Assembly: GCA_947650365.1 (NCBI GenBank)
Contig: OX393555.1
Location: 82,589,995-82,653,994, forward strand
Reading direction: 5' to 3'
Length of the DNA: 64,000 bases
Source: Chamaelirium japonicum
Lineage: Eukaryota; Streptophyta; Magnoliopsida; Liliales; Melanthiaceae
Positions 52,919-64,000 of the stretch are shown here, piece by piece. How positions within the stretch are numbered: the first letter of the stretch is position 1; the number at the start of each line of letters is the position of its first letter. The translations under genes were made by a program, and so were the position numbers. Under the pieces are notes generated by a model. The model was not told the DNA's origin. It saw only the letters and a list, made by a program, of their open reading frames with translations, and searched no databases.

Positions 52919-55276
52919 AATTGATCGTATGAATGAATTCGAATAGATCGTACGAATGAATTAGAATGGATACATTCGTACGAATGAATAATAGATCATA
53001 TGAAGCAATTAGGGTGGATCGTACGAATGAATTATAATGGATACATTCATGTGAAAGAATTAGAATGGATTGTATGAATGAATTAGAATGGATCGTATGA
53101 ATGAATTGGAATGGATCGTGCGAATGAATTAGAATGGATCGTACGAATGAATTAGAATGGATACATTCGTGCGAATGAATTAGAATGAATCGTACGAATG
53201 AGTAAAAATGGATCATACAAATGAATTAGAATGGATCGTACGAATGAATTAGAATGGATCGTACAAATGAATTAGAATAGATCGTACGAATGAATTAGAA
53301 TAGATTGTGCGAATGAATTAGAATGGATCGTACGAATGAATTAGAATGGATACATTTGTGCAAATGAATTAGAATGGATCGAATGAATGAATACGATTGG
53401 ATCGTATGAATGAATTAGAATGGATCGTACGTATGAATTAGAATGGATACATTCATGGGAATGAATTAGAATGGATCGTACGAAGGAATTAGAATGGATC
53501 ATACGAATGAAATAGAAGGGATCGTACGAAGGAATTAGAATGGATCGTACGAAGGAATTAGAATGGATCATACGAATGAATTAGATTAGATTGTGCGAAT
53601 GAATTAGAATGGATCGTACGAATGAATTAGAATGGATACATTCGTGCGAAAGAATTAGAATGGATTGTATGAATGAATTAGAATGGATACATTCATGCGA
53701 AAGAATTAGAATGAATTGTATGAATGAATTAGAATGGATCGTAAGAATGAATTAGAATGGATCGTGCGAATGAATTAGAATGGATCGTATGAATGAATTA
53801 GAATGGATCATATGAATGAATTAGAATGGATCGTGCGAATGAATTAGAATGGATCGTACGAATGAATTAGAATGGATACATTCGTGCAAATGAATTAGAA
53901 TGGATCGTACGAATGAGTAAGAATGGATCGTACGAATGAAATAGAATGGATCATACGAATGAATTAGAATGGATCGTGCTAATGAATTGGAATAGATCAT
54001 ACGAATGAATTAGAATAAATAATGCGAATGAATTCGAATGGATCGTACGAATGAATTAGAATGTCTCATATGAATGAATTAGAATGGATCGTGCGAATGA
54101 ATTAGAATGGATCGTACGAATGAATTAGAATGGATACATTCGTGCGAATTAATTAGAAAGGATCATACGAATGAGTAAGAATGGATCGTACGAATGAAAT
54201 AGAATGGATCGTACGAATGAATTAGAATGGATACGTTCGTGCGAATGAATTAGAATGGATAGTATGAATGAATTAGAATGGATCATAATACGTATGAATT
54301 AGAATGGATCGTATGAATGAATTAGAATGGATCGTATGAATGAATTAGAATGGATCGTACGAATGAATTAGAACGGATACATTCGTGTGAAAGAATTAGA
54401 ATGGATTGTATGAATGAATTAGAATGGATCGTACGAATGAATTAGAATGGATCGTATGAATGAATTAGAATGGATCGTGCGAATGAATTAGAATGGATCG
54501 TACGACAGAATTAAAATGGATACATTCGTGTGAATGAATTAGAATGGATTGTACGAATGAGTAAGAATGGATCGTACGAATGAAATAGAATGGATCGTAC
54601 GAATGAATTAGAATGGATCGTGTGAATGAATTAGATTGGATCGTGCGAATAAATTAGAATGGATCGTACGAATGAGTAAGAATGGATCATGCGAATGAAT
54701 TAGAATGGATTGTACGAATGAATTAGAATTGATACATACGAAAGAATGGATCGTACGAATGAATTAGAATGAATCGTACAAAGGAATTAGAATGGATCGT
54801 ACGAATAAATTAGAATGGATCGTAAGAATGGATCGTAAGAATGGATCGTACGAATGAATTAGAATGGATTGTACGAAAGAATTAGAATGGATCGTGCTAA
54901 TAAATTAGAATGGATCGTATGAATGAATTAGAATGGATACATTCGTGCGAATGAATTAGAATGGATCGTATGAATGAAATAGAATGGATCGTATGAATGA
55001 ATTAGAATGGATCGTGCAAATGAATTAGAATGGATATATTCGTGCGAATGAATTAGAATGGATCATACGATGGAATTAGGGTGGATCGTACGAATGAACT
55101 AGAATGGATCGTACGAATGAATTAGAATGGATCTTACGAATAAATTAGAATGGATCGTACGAATCAATTAGAATAGATCGTGCGAATGAATTAGAATGGA
55201 TACATTCGTGTGAATGAATAAGAATGGATCGTACGAATGAGTAAGAATGGATCGTACGAATGAAATAGAATGGATA
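52919..55276 (-). repeat. 23-bp minisatellite array, reverse orientation, copy 2
   Basis: Counterpart of 21790-24150. Unlike copy 1 it is not cut by the transposon but reaches a second orientation switch at about 55277. Confidence 0.95.
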
Positions 55277-55322
55277 CATTTGTACGATCTATTCTATTTC
55301 ATTCGTACGATCCATTCTTACT
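55241..55322. repeat. Inverted repeat at second satellite orientation switch
   Basis: The left arm starts GTAAGAATGGATCGTACGAA at 55241 and the right arm ends with its complement at 55320. The arms are nearly 40 bp with few mismatches around a small loop near 55278. In copy 1 the transposon junction falls inside the sequence corresponding to the left arm. Confidence 0.9.
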
Positions 55323-55692
55323 CATTCGTACGATTCATTCTAATTCATTCACACGAATATATCCCTTGTAATTCTTTCGTACGATCCATTCTAATTCATT
55401 CGCATGATCCATTCTAATTCATTCATACGATCCATTCTAATTCATTCGTACGATCCATTCTTATTCATTCGCACGATCCATTCTAATTCATTAATACGAT
55501 CTATTCGAATTCATTCATACGATCCATTCTAATTCATTCATACAATCGATTCTAATTCATTCGCATAATCTATTCTAATTCATTTGTACGATCCATTCTA
55601 ATTCATTCGCACGATCCATTCTAATTCATTTGCATGATCCATTCTAATTCATTCGTACGATCCACCCTAATTCCTTCGTATGATCCATTCAT
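55277..55692 (+). repeat. 23-bp minisatellite array, terminal forward block
   Basis: About 0.4 kb of forward-oriented units ending at GATCCATTC, immediately followed by ATACGTTATCGGCATGAACA of the composite repeat. This is the true right border of the satellite; it is missing from copy 1. Confidence 0.92.
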
Positions 55693-58600
55693 ACGTTATC
55701 GGCATGAACATGTCATGTCCAGCTGACCATTCATAAGAAAACGGAGAGAGAAACAAAGACAGAAGAGAGAAAAGAATAAAGAGATAAAAGAAGAGAGAAG
55801 ATATAATAAGTCCTCCTCCAGTCCATTGGCCATTGGTATAGGTGTGAAGTAAGAAGGATGGATGTCCACTGTCGGATCTCTCCCGTGGATTAGGGTTTCC
55901 CATAGATTTCTTAGGCCCTAAGTAAGCTTACCCTATAAATAATATACGACCCTTTTAGGGTGGGGCACGTTTGACGGCTTTCCCTTTCTCCCATCTTACA
56001 ATACATTATCAGCACGAACATATCGAGCCCAGCTGACTAGTCGCAAGAAAATAGAGAGTGTAGTGAAATTAGAAGAGAGAGAAGAAAAGAGAAGAGAACA
56101 GAAAGATAAACGAAGATAGAAGAGGGAAGAAGTTCTCCTCTAATCCATGGGCCACAGGTATAGGCTTGAAGTAAGAAGGAATCTAAATTCCAAAACTCCA
56201 CTTCTCAATATTTATACAACCCCTTTAGGGTGGGGCATATTTGACAACTCTCTCTTTCTTCCATCTCATAACACGTTATCAGTATGAACATGTCTATCCC
56301 AACTGGACAGGCATAAGTAAACGAAGAGAGAAATGAAGACAGAAGAAAGAGAAGAAGAGAGAAGAGAACAGAAAGATAAACCAAAAGAGAAGAGAGAAGT
56401 CCTGGTCTAGTCCATTGGCCACGGGTATAGGTGTAAAGTAAAAAGGAATATAAATTCCAAAACTCCACTTGTCAATAATATAATTAAATCTCTCCATTCT
56501 CTTTTCTCTTCTCCCATAGATTAGGGTTTCCCATAGATTGCTTAGGCGCTAAGTAAGCTTACCCTATAAATAATATATGACCCCTTTAGGGTAGGGCACG
56601 TTTGTGGGCTCTTTCTTTCTCCCATCTCACAACACGTTATTAGCACGAACATATCGAGCCCAGCCAACCAGTCACAAGAAAAATGGAGAGATAAACGAAG
56701 ACAGAAGAGAAAGAAGAAGAGAGAAGAGAACGGAGATATAAATAAAGATAGAAGAGAGAACTTTACACCTATATCTGTGGCTAATGCAATGGAGTAGAAT
56801 TTTTTCTCTCTTTGTTTATCTCTTCGTTCTCTTCTTTCTTCTTCTCTCTCTTCAGTTTTCGTTTCTCTTTACTTTTATTGAAAGAAGAAGTGGAGTTTAA
56901 CGAAGATAAAAGAGAAAGAAGAAGCGAGAACAGAACGAAGAGATAAATGAAGAGAGAAGAAAAACACAGTCATGCTAAAGTCCATTGCTCATGGGTATAG
57001 GTGTGTAGTAGGATGGAATCTAAATTCCAAAACTCCACTTCTATCTTCGTTTCTCTTTCCGTTTTGTTGTGACTGGTCGGCTGGGCTCGACATATTCGTG
57101 CTGATAACGTATTTTGAGATGGGAGAAATAGAGAGCCGTTAAACATGCCCCACCCTAAAGGGGTCGTATATTATTTATAGGGTAAGTTACTTAGGGCCTA
57201 AGTAATCTATTGGAAACCCTAATCCATGGGAGAAGAGAGAAGAGAATGAAGAGATTTAATTATATTATTGAGAAGTAGAGTTTTGGAATTTAGATTTCTT
57301 CTTACTTTACACCTATACCCGTGGCAAATGGACTAGAACATGACTTCTTCTCTCTTCTCTCTTCGCTTATCTTTCCATTCTCTTCTCTCTTTTTCTCTCT
57401 TCTCATAACACTTTATCAGCACGAACATATCGAACCCAACCGACCAGTCACAAAAAAAAGGAGAGAGAAATAAAGCAAAAGAGAGAGAAGAGAACAGAGA
57501 GATAAACGATAAGAGGAAAGAGAAGAAGTCCCGATCCAGTCCATTGGCCACGGATATAGGTGTGAAATAAGAAGGAATCTAAATTCCAAAACCCCACAGA
57601 AGAGAGAGAAGAGAATAGAGAGGTAAATAAAGAAAGAAGAGAGAAGAAGTCCTGCTCCAGTCCATTGGCCATGAGTATATGTGTGAAGTAAGAAGGAATC
57701 TAAATTCCAAAACTCTACTTCTGTCTTCATTTCTCTCTCCACTTTCTTATGACTGGTCGGCTAGGCTCGACATGTTCGTGCTGATAATGTATTATGAGAT
57801 GGGAGAAAGAGAGAGCCGTCAAACGTGCCCACCCTGAAGGGGTCGTATATTATTTATAGGGTAAGCTTACTTAGGGCCTAAGCAATCTATAGGAAACTCT
57901 AATCCATGGGAGAGATCCGACGGTGGACAGCCATCTTTCTTACTTCACACCGATACCCATGGCTAATCGACAGGAGCATGATCTTTTCTCTTTTCTCTCT
58001 TCATTTATCCCTCCGTTCTCTTCTCTCTTTTTCTCCCATCTCATAATACATTATCACCATGAACATGTCGTGCCCAGCTGACCACTCATAAGAAAACAGA
58101 GAGAGAAACGAAGATAAAAGAGAAAGAAGAAGAAAGAAAAGAATAAAGAGATAAACGAAGAGAGAAGATAGAACAAGTCCTGCTCCAGTCTATTGGCCAC
58201 AGGTATAGGTGTAATGTAAGAATGATGGCTGTCCACCATTGAATCTCTCCCATTGATTAGGGTTTTCCATAGATTGCTTGGGCCCTAAGTAAGCTTATCC
58301 AATAAATAATATATGACCCCTTTAGGGTGGGGCATGTTTGACCGCTCTTTCTTTCTCCTATCTCACAACACGTTATCAACACGAACATGTCGAGCCCAGT
58401 CGACCAGTTATAAGAAAATAGAGAGAGAAACGAAGACAGAATTAGAGTTTTGGAATTTAGATTCCTTCTTACTTTATACCTATACCCGTGGCCAAAAGAC
58501 TACAGTATGACTTTTTCTCTCTTCTCTTTTTATTTATCTCTCTGTTCTCTTCTCTCTTCTTCTCTCTCTTCTGTGGAGTTTTAGAATTTAGATTTCTACT

Positions 58601-61600
58601 TACTTCATATATATACCTGTGGCCAATGGACTAGAGCATGATTTCTTCTCTCTTCTCTCTTCGTTTATCTTTTTGTTCCTTTCTCTTTTTTTCTCTCTCT
58701 TCTATCTTCGTATCTATCTCTATTTTCTTGTGACTAGTCGGCTGGGCCTGACATGTTCATGCTGATAATGTGTTGTGAAAAGAGAGAAGAAAAGAGAAGA
58801 GAATGGAGACATAAATGAAAAGAGAAGAAAGAAGAAGTTCTGCTCCAGTACAATCGCCACGGGTATAGGGGTGAAGTAAGAAAGAATTCTAAATTCCAAA
58901 ACTCCACTTTTCAATAACATAATTAAATCTCTCCATTCTCTTCTCTCTTCTCCTATGGATTAGGATTTCCCATAGATTACTTTGGCCCTAAATAAGCTGA
59001 CCCTATAAATAATATATAACTCCTTTACGGTGGGGCACGTTTGATGGCTCTCCCTTTCTCCTATCTCACAACACATTATCAGCACAAACACAATGAGCCC
59101 AACCGACTTGTCGCAAGAAAACAGAGAGAGTAACGAAGTTAGAAAAGATAGAAGAAGAGATAAGATAACGAAGAGATAAACAAAGATAGAAGAGAGAAGA
59201 AGTCCTGCTCTAGTCCATTGGCCACAGTTATAGGTTTGAAGTAAGAAGGAATCTAAATTCAAAAACTCCACTTCTCAATATTTATACGACCCCTTTAGGG
59301 TGGGGCATTTTAATAGCTTTCTCTTTCTTCCATATTATAACACGTTATCAGCACGAACATGTCGAGCCCAGCCGACCAGTCATAAGAAAACGGAGAGAGA
59401 AACGAAGACAGAAGAGAGAGAAGAAGAGAGAAGAGAACGGAGAGATAAACGAAGAGAGAAGAAGTCCTGCTCCAGTCCATTAGTCACAGGTATAGGTGTG
59501 AAGTTATAAGGAATATAAATTCCAAAACTCCACTTCTTAATAATATAATTAAATCTCTCTATTCTCTTTTCTCTTCACCCATAGATTAGGGTTTTCCTTA
59601 GATTGCTTAGGCCCTTAGTAAGCTTAATCTATAAATAATATACGACCCTTTAGGGTGGAGCACGTTTGACGGCTCTCTCTTTCTCCCATATCATAATACG
59701 TTATCAGTACGAATATGTCAAGCCCAACCGACTAGTCGCAATAAAATAAAAAGAGAAATAAAGATAGAATAGAGAGAAGAGAACGGAGAGATAAATAAAG
59801 AGAGAAGAAAGAAGAAGACCTGCTCTAGTCCATTGGCCACGGGTATTGGTGTTAAGTAAGAAGGAATCTAAATTTAGAACCTCCACTTCTGTCTTTATTT
59901 CTCTTTCTGTTTTTTTATGACTGGTCGGCTAGGCTCGATATGTTCGTACTGATAGCATGTCTTGTTTAATTATGAAGGAATCTAAATTCTAAAACTCTAC
60001 TTCTCAATAATATAATATAATCTCTCCATTCTTTTCTCTCTTCTCCTATGGATTAGGGTTTCCCATAAATTGCTTAGGCCCTAAGTAAGCTTACCCGATA
60101 AATAATATACGACCCTTTTAGGGTGGGTCACGTTTGACAACTCTCTCTTTCTCCCATCTCACAACACTTACCCTATAAATAATATACGACCCCTTTAGGG
60201 AGGAGCATGTTTGACATATTTTTCTTTCTCCCATCTCACAATACATTATCAGCATGAACATGTCAAGTCTAGCTGACCAGTCGCAAGAAAACAGATAGAG
60301 AAACAAAGACATAAGTGGAGTTTGGAATTTAGATTCCTTCTTACTTCATACCGATACCCGTGGCTAATGGACTGGAGCAGGTCTTCTTCTCTCTTCTCTC
60401 TATATTTATCTCTCCATTCTCTTTTCTCTTCTTATCTCTCTTTTGTGGAGTTTTAGAATTAAAACGGAGATAGGTGTGAAACGTGCCCTCCTTCATGCTG
60501 CTAATGTGTTGTGAGATGGGAGAAAAAGATAGTCATCAAACGTGTCCCACCCTAAAGTGGTCGTATATTATTTATAGGGTAAGTTTACTTAGGACCTAAG
60601 CAATCAATAGGAAACCCTAATGCATAGGAAAGATCCGATCTCTTTCTCCCATAGTATAAATTAAAATAAATAAGTATTGATAGAAGAGAGATAAAACATT
60701 ATTTTAAACTAGAGAGAGCAGGACTTCTTCCCTTTTTTTTCTTCGTTTAACTCTCCATTCTCTTCTCTCTTTCTCCCATCTCATAACACATTATCAACAC
60801 GAACATATTTAGCCCAGCCGACTAGTCACAAGAAAATGAAGAAAGAAACGAAGACAGAAGTGAAGTTTTTGAATTTAGATTCCTTCTTACTTCACACCTA
60901 TACCCATGGCCAATGGATTAGAGCAGACTTCTTCTCTCTTCTATCTTTATTTATCTCTCTATTCTCTTCTCTCTTCTTCTCTCTTCTGTCTTTGTTTCTC
61001 TCTCTATTTTCTTACGACTGGTCGGCTGGGCTCGACATGTTTGTGATGATAACGTGTTGTAAGATGGAAGAAAGGGAGAGCCGTCAAATATGCCCCACCC
61101 TAAAGGGGTCGTATATTATTTATAGGTTAAGCTTACTTAGGGCCTAAGCAATTTATAGAAAACCCTAATCCATTGGAGAGATCCGATGGTGGACAGCTAT
61201 CCGATCGAACGATCTCATAACAGTTGTAATGTTTTAATTTTTTTTTTAAAAAATGTAAATTATTTTAAAAGCAAAAAATTTGTATATTTAAATTAATTAT
61301 TTTTCTAAAAACCTAATTATTAAATTATTTAAATTATTAAATAATTTAAATAAAGACAGAAATTGGATGGTTGTCCACCCTAATCCATGGGAGAGATCTG
61401 ACGGTGGACAGCCATCCGATCGAATAATCTCATAACATATGTAATGTTTTAAATTTTTTTAAAAAAAATTATAAATTATTTTAAAAGCAAAAAATTTGGG
61501 TATGCCTCATCTTCCTTCTTTACTTCCTATTATTTAATTAATTTAATTAGTTTAATAAATGAAATAATTAAATTATTATAATCATAATAAATAAATAAAA

Positions 61601-62080
61601 TAATAAATTTAATTAAATAACTAGATAATTAAATAATTAAATAAATTAATTATTTTACTAAAACCTTAATTACTTAAATAATTAAATTATTTAATAATTA
61701 AATAAATAATTAATTAATTGAAAAAATTATAGTAACATTTCTATGATAATCATAATAATATTGAGATGATTCTATTTAGAAGTGGAGTTTTGGAATTTAG
61801 ATTGCTTCTTACTTTATACCTATACCCGTGGCCAATGGATTAGAGGAGAACTTCTTCTCTCTTCTATCTTCCTTTCTTTTTATGTTTTCTTGTTACTGGT
61901 CGGCGGGGATCGACATGTTCGTGCTGATAACGTGTTGTGAGAAGCGAGAAGAAAAGAGAAGGGAACGAAAAGATTAGAGATAAGAAGTCCTACGCCAGTC
62001 CATTCACCACGGGTATAGGTATGAAGTAAGAAAGAATCTAAATTCTAAAACTCCACTTCTTAATAATATAATTAAATATT
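55693..62080. repeat. Composite non-coding repeat, right block
   Basis: About 6.4 kb of the same family as the left block, in both orientations. The marker around ATCAGCACGAACATGTCGAG occurs in plus orientation near 55690, 56010, 56280, 56640, 57420, 58380, 59350, 59705 and 60250, and in minus orientation near 57085, 57770, 58745, 59930, 61030 and 61905. Module (iv), with GATTAGGGTTTCCCATAG and CTATAAATAATATACG, is best preserved near 55890, 56520 and 60055. Open frames here are CT/GA-tract translations and are not called. Confidence 0.8.
61215..61760. other. AT-rich low-complexity stretch
   Basis: Mostly A/T words (ttaattattt, aaataatt) with one short island near 61365-61440 carrying the GACGGTGGACAGCCATCCGA end of a composite module. 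No gene. Confidence 0.8.
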
Positions 62081-62660
62081 ATTGAGCGACCAATTTATGC
62101 AAATTATCCGATTATTCTCAAGCATATATCATCAGTTTGTTACGTAAAACTTTCATACTACACGTAAACTGCATGATTATATTTGCACCACTGCATAATA
62201 GAATTTCATACGAACACAACGATATATTGGTCCGCTCTTATACATCTCATGCATGACAATTATACAGCTCGATAGTCTATTATTCATTTTTCTATTAATG
62301 TTAGTGTAAGGAACTGATCAGCGTCATATTATGTTCGCTTCGCAGGGAATAAAACTCCCTCCCAATGTGATGTACCGGAATACTAGCGTGGGCTTCAGGC
62401 GTAGGGCACACATTGAGAACCAGTGAAACGGACGACGGACAATGGATGCGATGATTGGTTCAGATGATTGAGAAGTGAGCTTGCAATGGATGATCTCGGA
62501 CCCCACTTACCCGTCTCCAAAACCGTTGCACGTCCACGAAACCAAAACCCAAACCCAAACCCAAAACCCATGCAAGCCCCCAAGTCATGCACGATGTTTC
62601 TCTCGTTTAATTATTTTATTTTATTTTGAAACAAAAACCATTATAGTCCTTCACCCAGCC
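62081..62660. other. Single-copy-looking intergenic sequence
   Basis: This sequence of mixed composition does not resemble any repeat elsewhere in the window. It contains a short CCCAAA run at about 62545-62570. The open frames are under 85 codons, overlap each other on both strands and show no recognisable domain. I see no gene. Confidence 0.55.
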
Positions 62661-64000
62661 CTCATTGCATCCAAACCAAAATTTGAACCAATTGGTTATA
62701 CCCATAACTTTCTCTCTAGTTTTTAAATCAAGATTCCAATGGGCAATGGAGCCAACACCCCATATTCCACTATGCATGCAACTCTCTTACCTTAACTACC
62801 AACCGAATTCTCACGTGCCCTTTTATTTGCCATGTCCAGCTATACCCGGCCCCATGCACCAACCGTCCATCAACCGATCTCCTCTCTCCATCCCTTACAA
62901 AACCCAAGCCGCGACCCACTATCTCTCTAGAATGCAGACCATCACGGTCGTCCGTTCTACCCGAACCAACTCACTTTCTCTCTCTAAAATCTGCATCCGG
63001 GATTCACTATCTCCTCCCTAAAAACCCGACCTGATCGCATCCTCCCATATCCATGCAAAACCATCGCAGCTATCCAGATTCAAATCATAACCGTCCCTTT
63101 CTTCCCTTATTCAGCCTAAGCTTATCAAAACCAGATCCCCAGCTGTACCCAAGCCATGCACTCATCGAGCAGCTCACATTTTTCTCCCTCCGGGATTCTC
63201 TCTCTAACCCCGTTTGGAAACTAATCACAGCCGTCCCTTTCTTTCCTTAACCCGACCCAGCTACCGGGGACTCTCTCTCTCCCTCCTTGATTCTCTCTCT
63301 CTAATCCCCTCTCTTTCCTTAAAACGGCCCAGATTTCTCTCCCTTAAAACTGATCTTCTCCTCATTTTTCTCTCTCTAAATCTCACCAACATCACAGCCG
63401 CTCAACCCATCTCCTATCTAACCCCAGCTGTACCCGAGCCATGCACGCACCCGAGATTCTCTCTCTAATCTCTTTCCTTATATCTCTCTAGAATTAAACC
63501 CGGGAATCCCTGCTTTCCACCGAACTTCCCTCTCCTTCCATAATTCTCTCTCCCATTTCCTACTTTCTCTCTCTAAATCTCCCTTGATTTCCTCTCTATC
63601 CCTGATTTACCTCTCTAACTTCTGATCACAGCCGTCCCTAGCCCCATGCACACAGAGAACCCAGCTGTAGCCCGGGATCCACTCTCTCTCTCTCTTCCGT
63701 TTCTTTCTCTCCTTTCTCTCTCTAAAACCGAAACCAAGTCGAGATCCCTTCCGGATATCATTAGGATCTCCAGCACCTACCCCATCTCACAACCTCATGC
63801 CCATTGCTCTCTCTCTTGCCACTCTTAATCACAACCGTTCAAAGCCATGCAGATCCTCATGATCTCCTTTCTCTCTCTTCTTTATATCTCACCATCCCAC
63901 CGATATCTCTCTCTCTATCCCGAGACCTTAATAGCCTGATCTTCTCTCTCTCTAGCCGCCCCACTTAGCAACCCAATCCCATGCGAGTCCAGCTGTACCC
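62661..64000 (+). repeat. CT-rich degenerate repeat, possible untranslated leader or LTR material
   Basis: Long CTCTCTCTAA tracts are punctuated by recurring words: CCAGCTGTACCC near 63142, 63424, 63660 (variant) and 63989; CACAGCCGTCCCT near 63226 and 63625; and GCCATGCA at several places. Spacing between CCAGCTGTACCC words is about 240-330 bp, so it behaves like a strongly diverged tandem repeat. Pyrimidine-rich stretches like this occur in untranslated leaders of plant genes and LTR retrotransposons; which applies cannot be told because the window ends here. The Ser/Leu/Pro-rich open frames are compositional. Confidence 0.5.

Larger units (their letters stand above)
38348..55270 (+). repeat. 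Segmental duplication, copy 2 (16.9 kb)
   Basis: Direct second copy of 7219-24150, starting at the base after the CACTA terminus. The first 1.6 kb (38348-39977) is composite repeat and the rest minisatellite. The copy runs past the point at which copy 1 is cut by the transposon and continues into forward-oriented satellite, so copy 2 retains the original right-hand context and copy 1 the original left-hand context. Confidence 0.93.

Noticed and set aside
8849..55692. Regular short repeats as a CRISPR array
   Set aside because: There are no unique spacers between units; the context is plant satellite and transposon DNA, and no cas-like gene is present.
62540..62575. CCCAAA run as a possible internal telomere repeat
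   Set aside because: The plant telomere unit is CCCTAAA; this is CCCAAA, four copies only, and is not followed by canonical units.
62475..63468. Overlapping open frames at the right end as a possible host gene
   Set aside because: They are under 120 codons, overlap in several frames, are dominated by CTCTCT translation, and show no domain or convincing splice structure.

Overview
The window is plant nuclear repeat DNA, most likely heterochromatic. The evidence is a plant-type CACTA (En/Spm) DNA transposon with spliced genes, a Ty1/copia remnant, large satellite arrays, pyrimidine-rich nested repeats and AT-rich filler. I see no convincing host gene, no RNA gene and nothing prokaryotic. The species cannot be named from the sequence.

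Layout. Positions 1-8848 are a mosaic of copies of one non-coding composite repeat in both orientations, interrupted by the 3' end of a copia element (pol remnant, polypurine tract and a 178-bp LTR, 1547-2880, minus strand). From 8849 to about 24150 runs a 23-bp minisatellite (with a 28-bp variant) that reverses orientation at 21790. From about 24150 to 38347 lies a 14.2-kb CACTA element in minus orientation. It holds an apparently intact six-exon TnpA-like (Transposase_24) gene, a TNP2/TnpD-like transposase gene broken by one frameshift and one stop, two arrays of a 181-bp tandem repeat in opposite orientations, and subterminal arrays of the motif CCGTCGGTA. Positions 38348 to about 55270 are a near-identical second copy of 7219-24150 (composite repeat plus satellite). 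Satellite continues to about 55692, composite repeat to about 62080, and the window ends in a single-copy-looking stretch and a CT-rich degenerate repeat.

How it fits together. The order is A - B - CACTA - B - C, where B is a 16.9-kb segment present twice. The right end of the transposon is a perfect CACTA terminus abutting the start of the second B. Its left end has lost about ten terminal bases and is joined to the end of the first B at a short AAGAA overlap, within about 20 bp of a point where the satellite turns around in the second copy. The simplest reading is that a transposon sitting at the A/B boundary took part in a break that created a direct duplication. A false duplication made during assembly is the main alternative.

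The TnpA-like and TnpD-like genes lie on the same strand, TnpD first, behind a GC-rich possible leader exon, as in En/Spm, where one primary transcript is spliced alternatively. On that model the two 181-bp arrays lie in introns.
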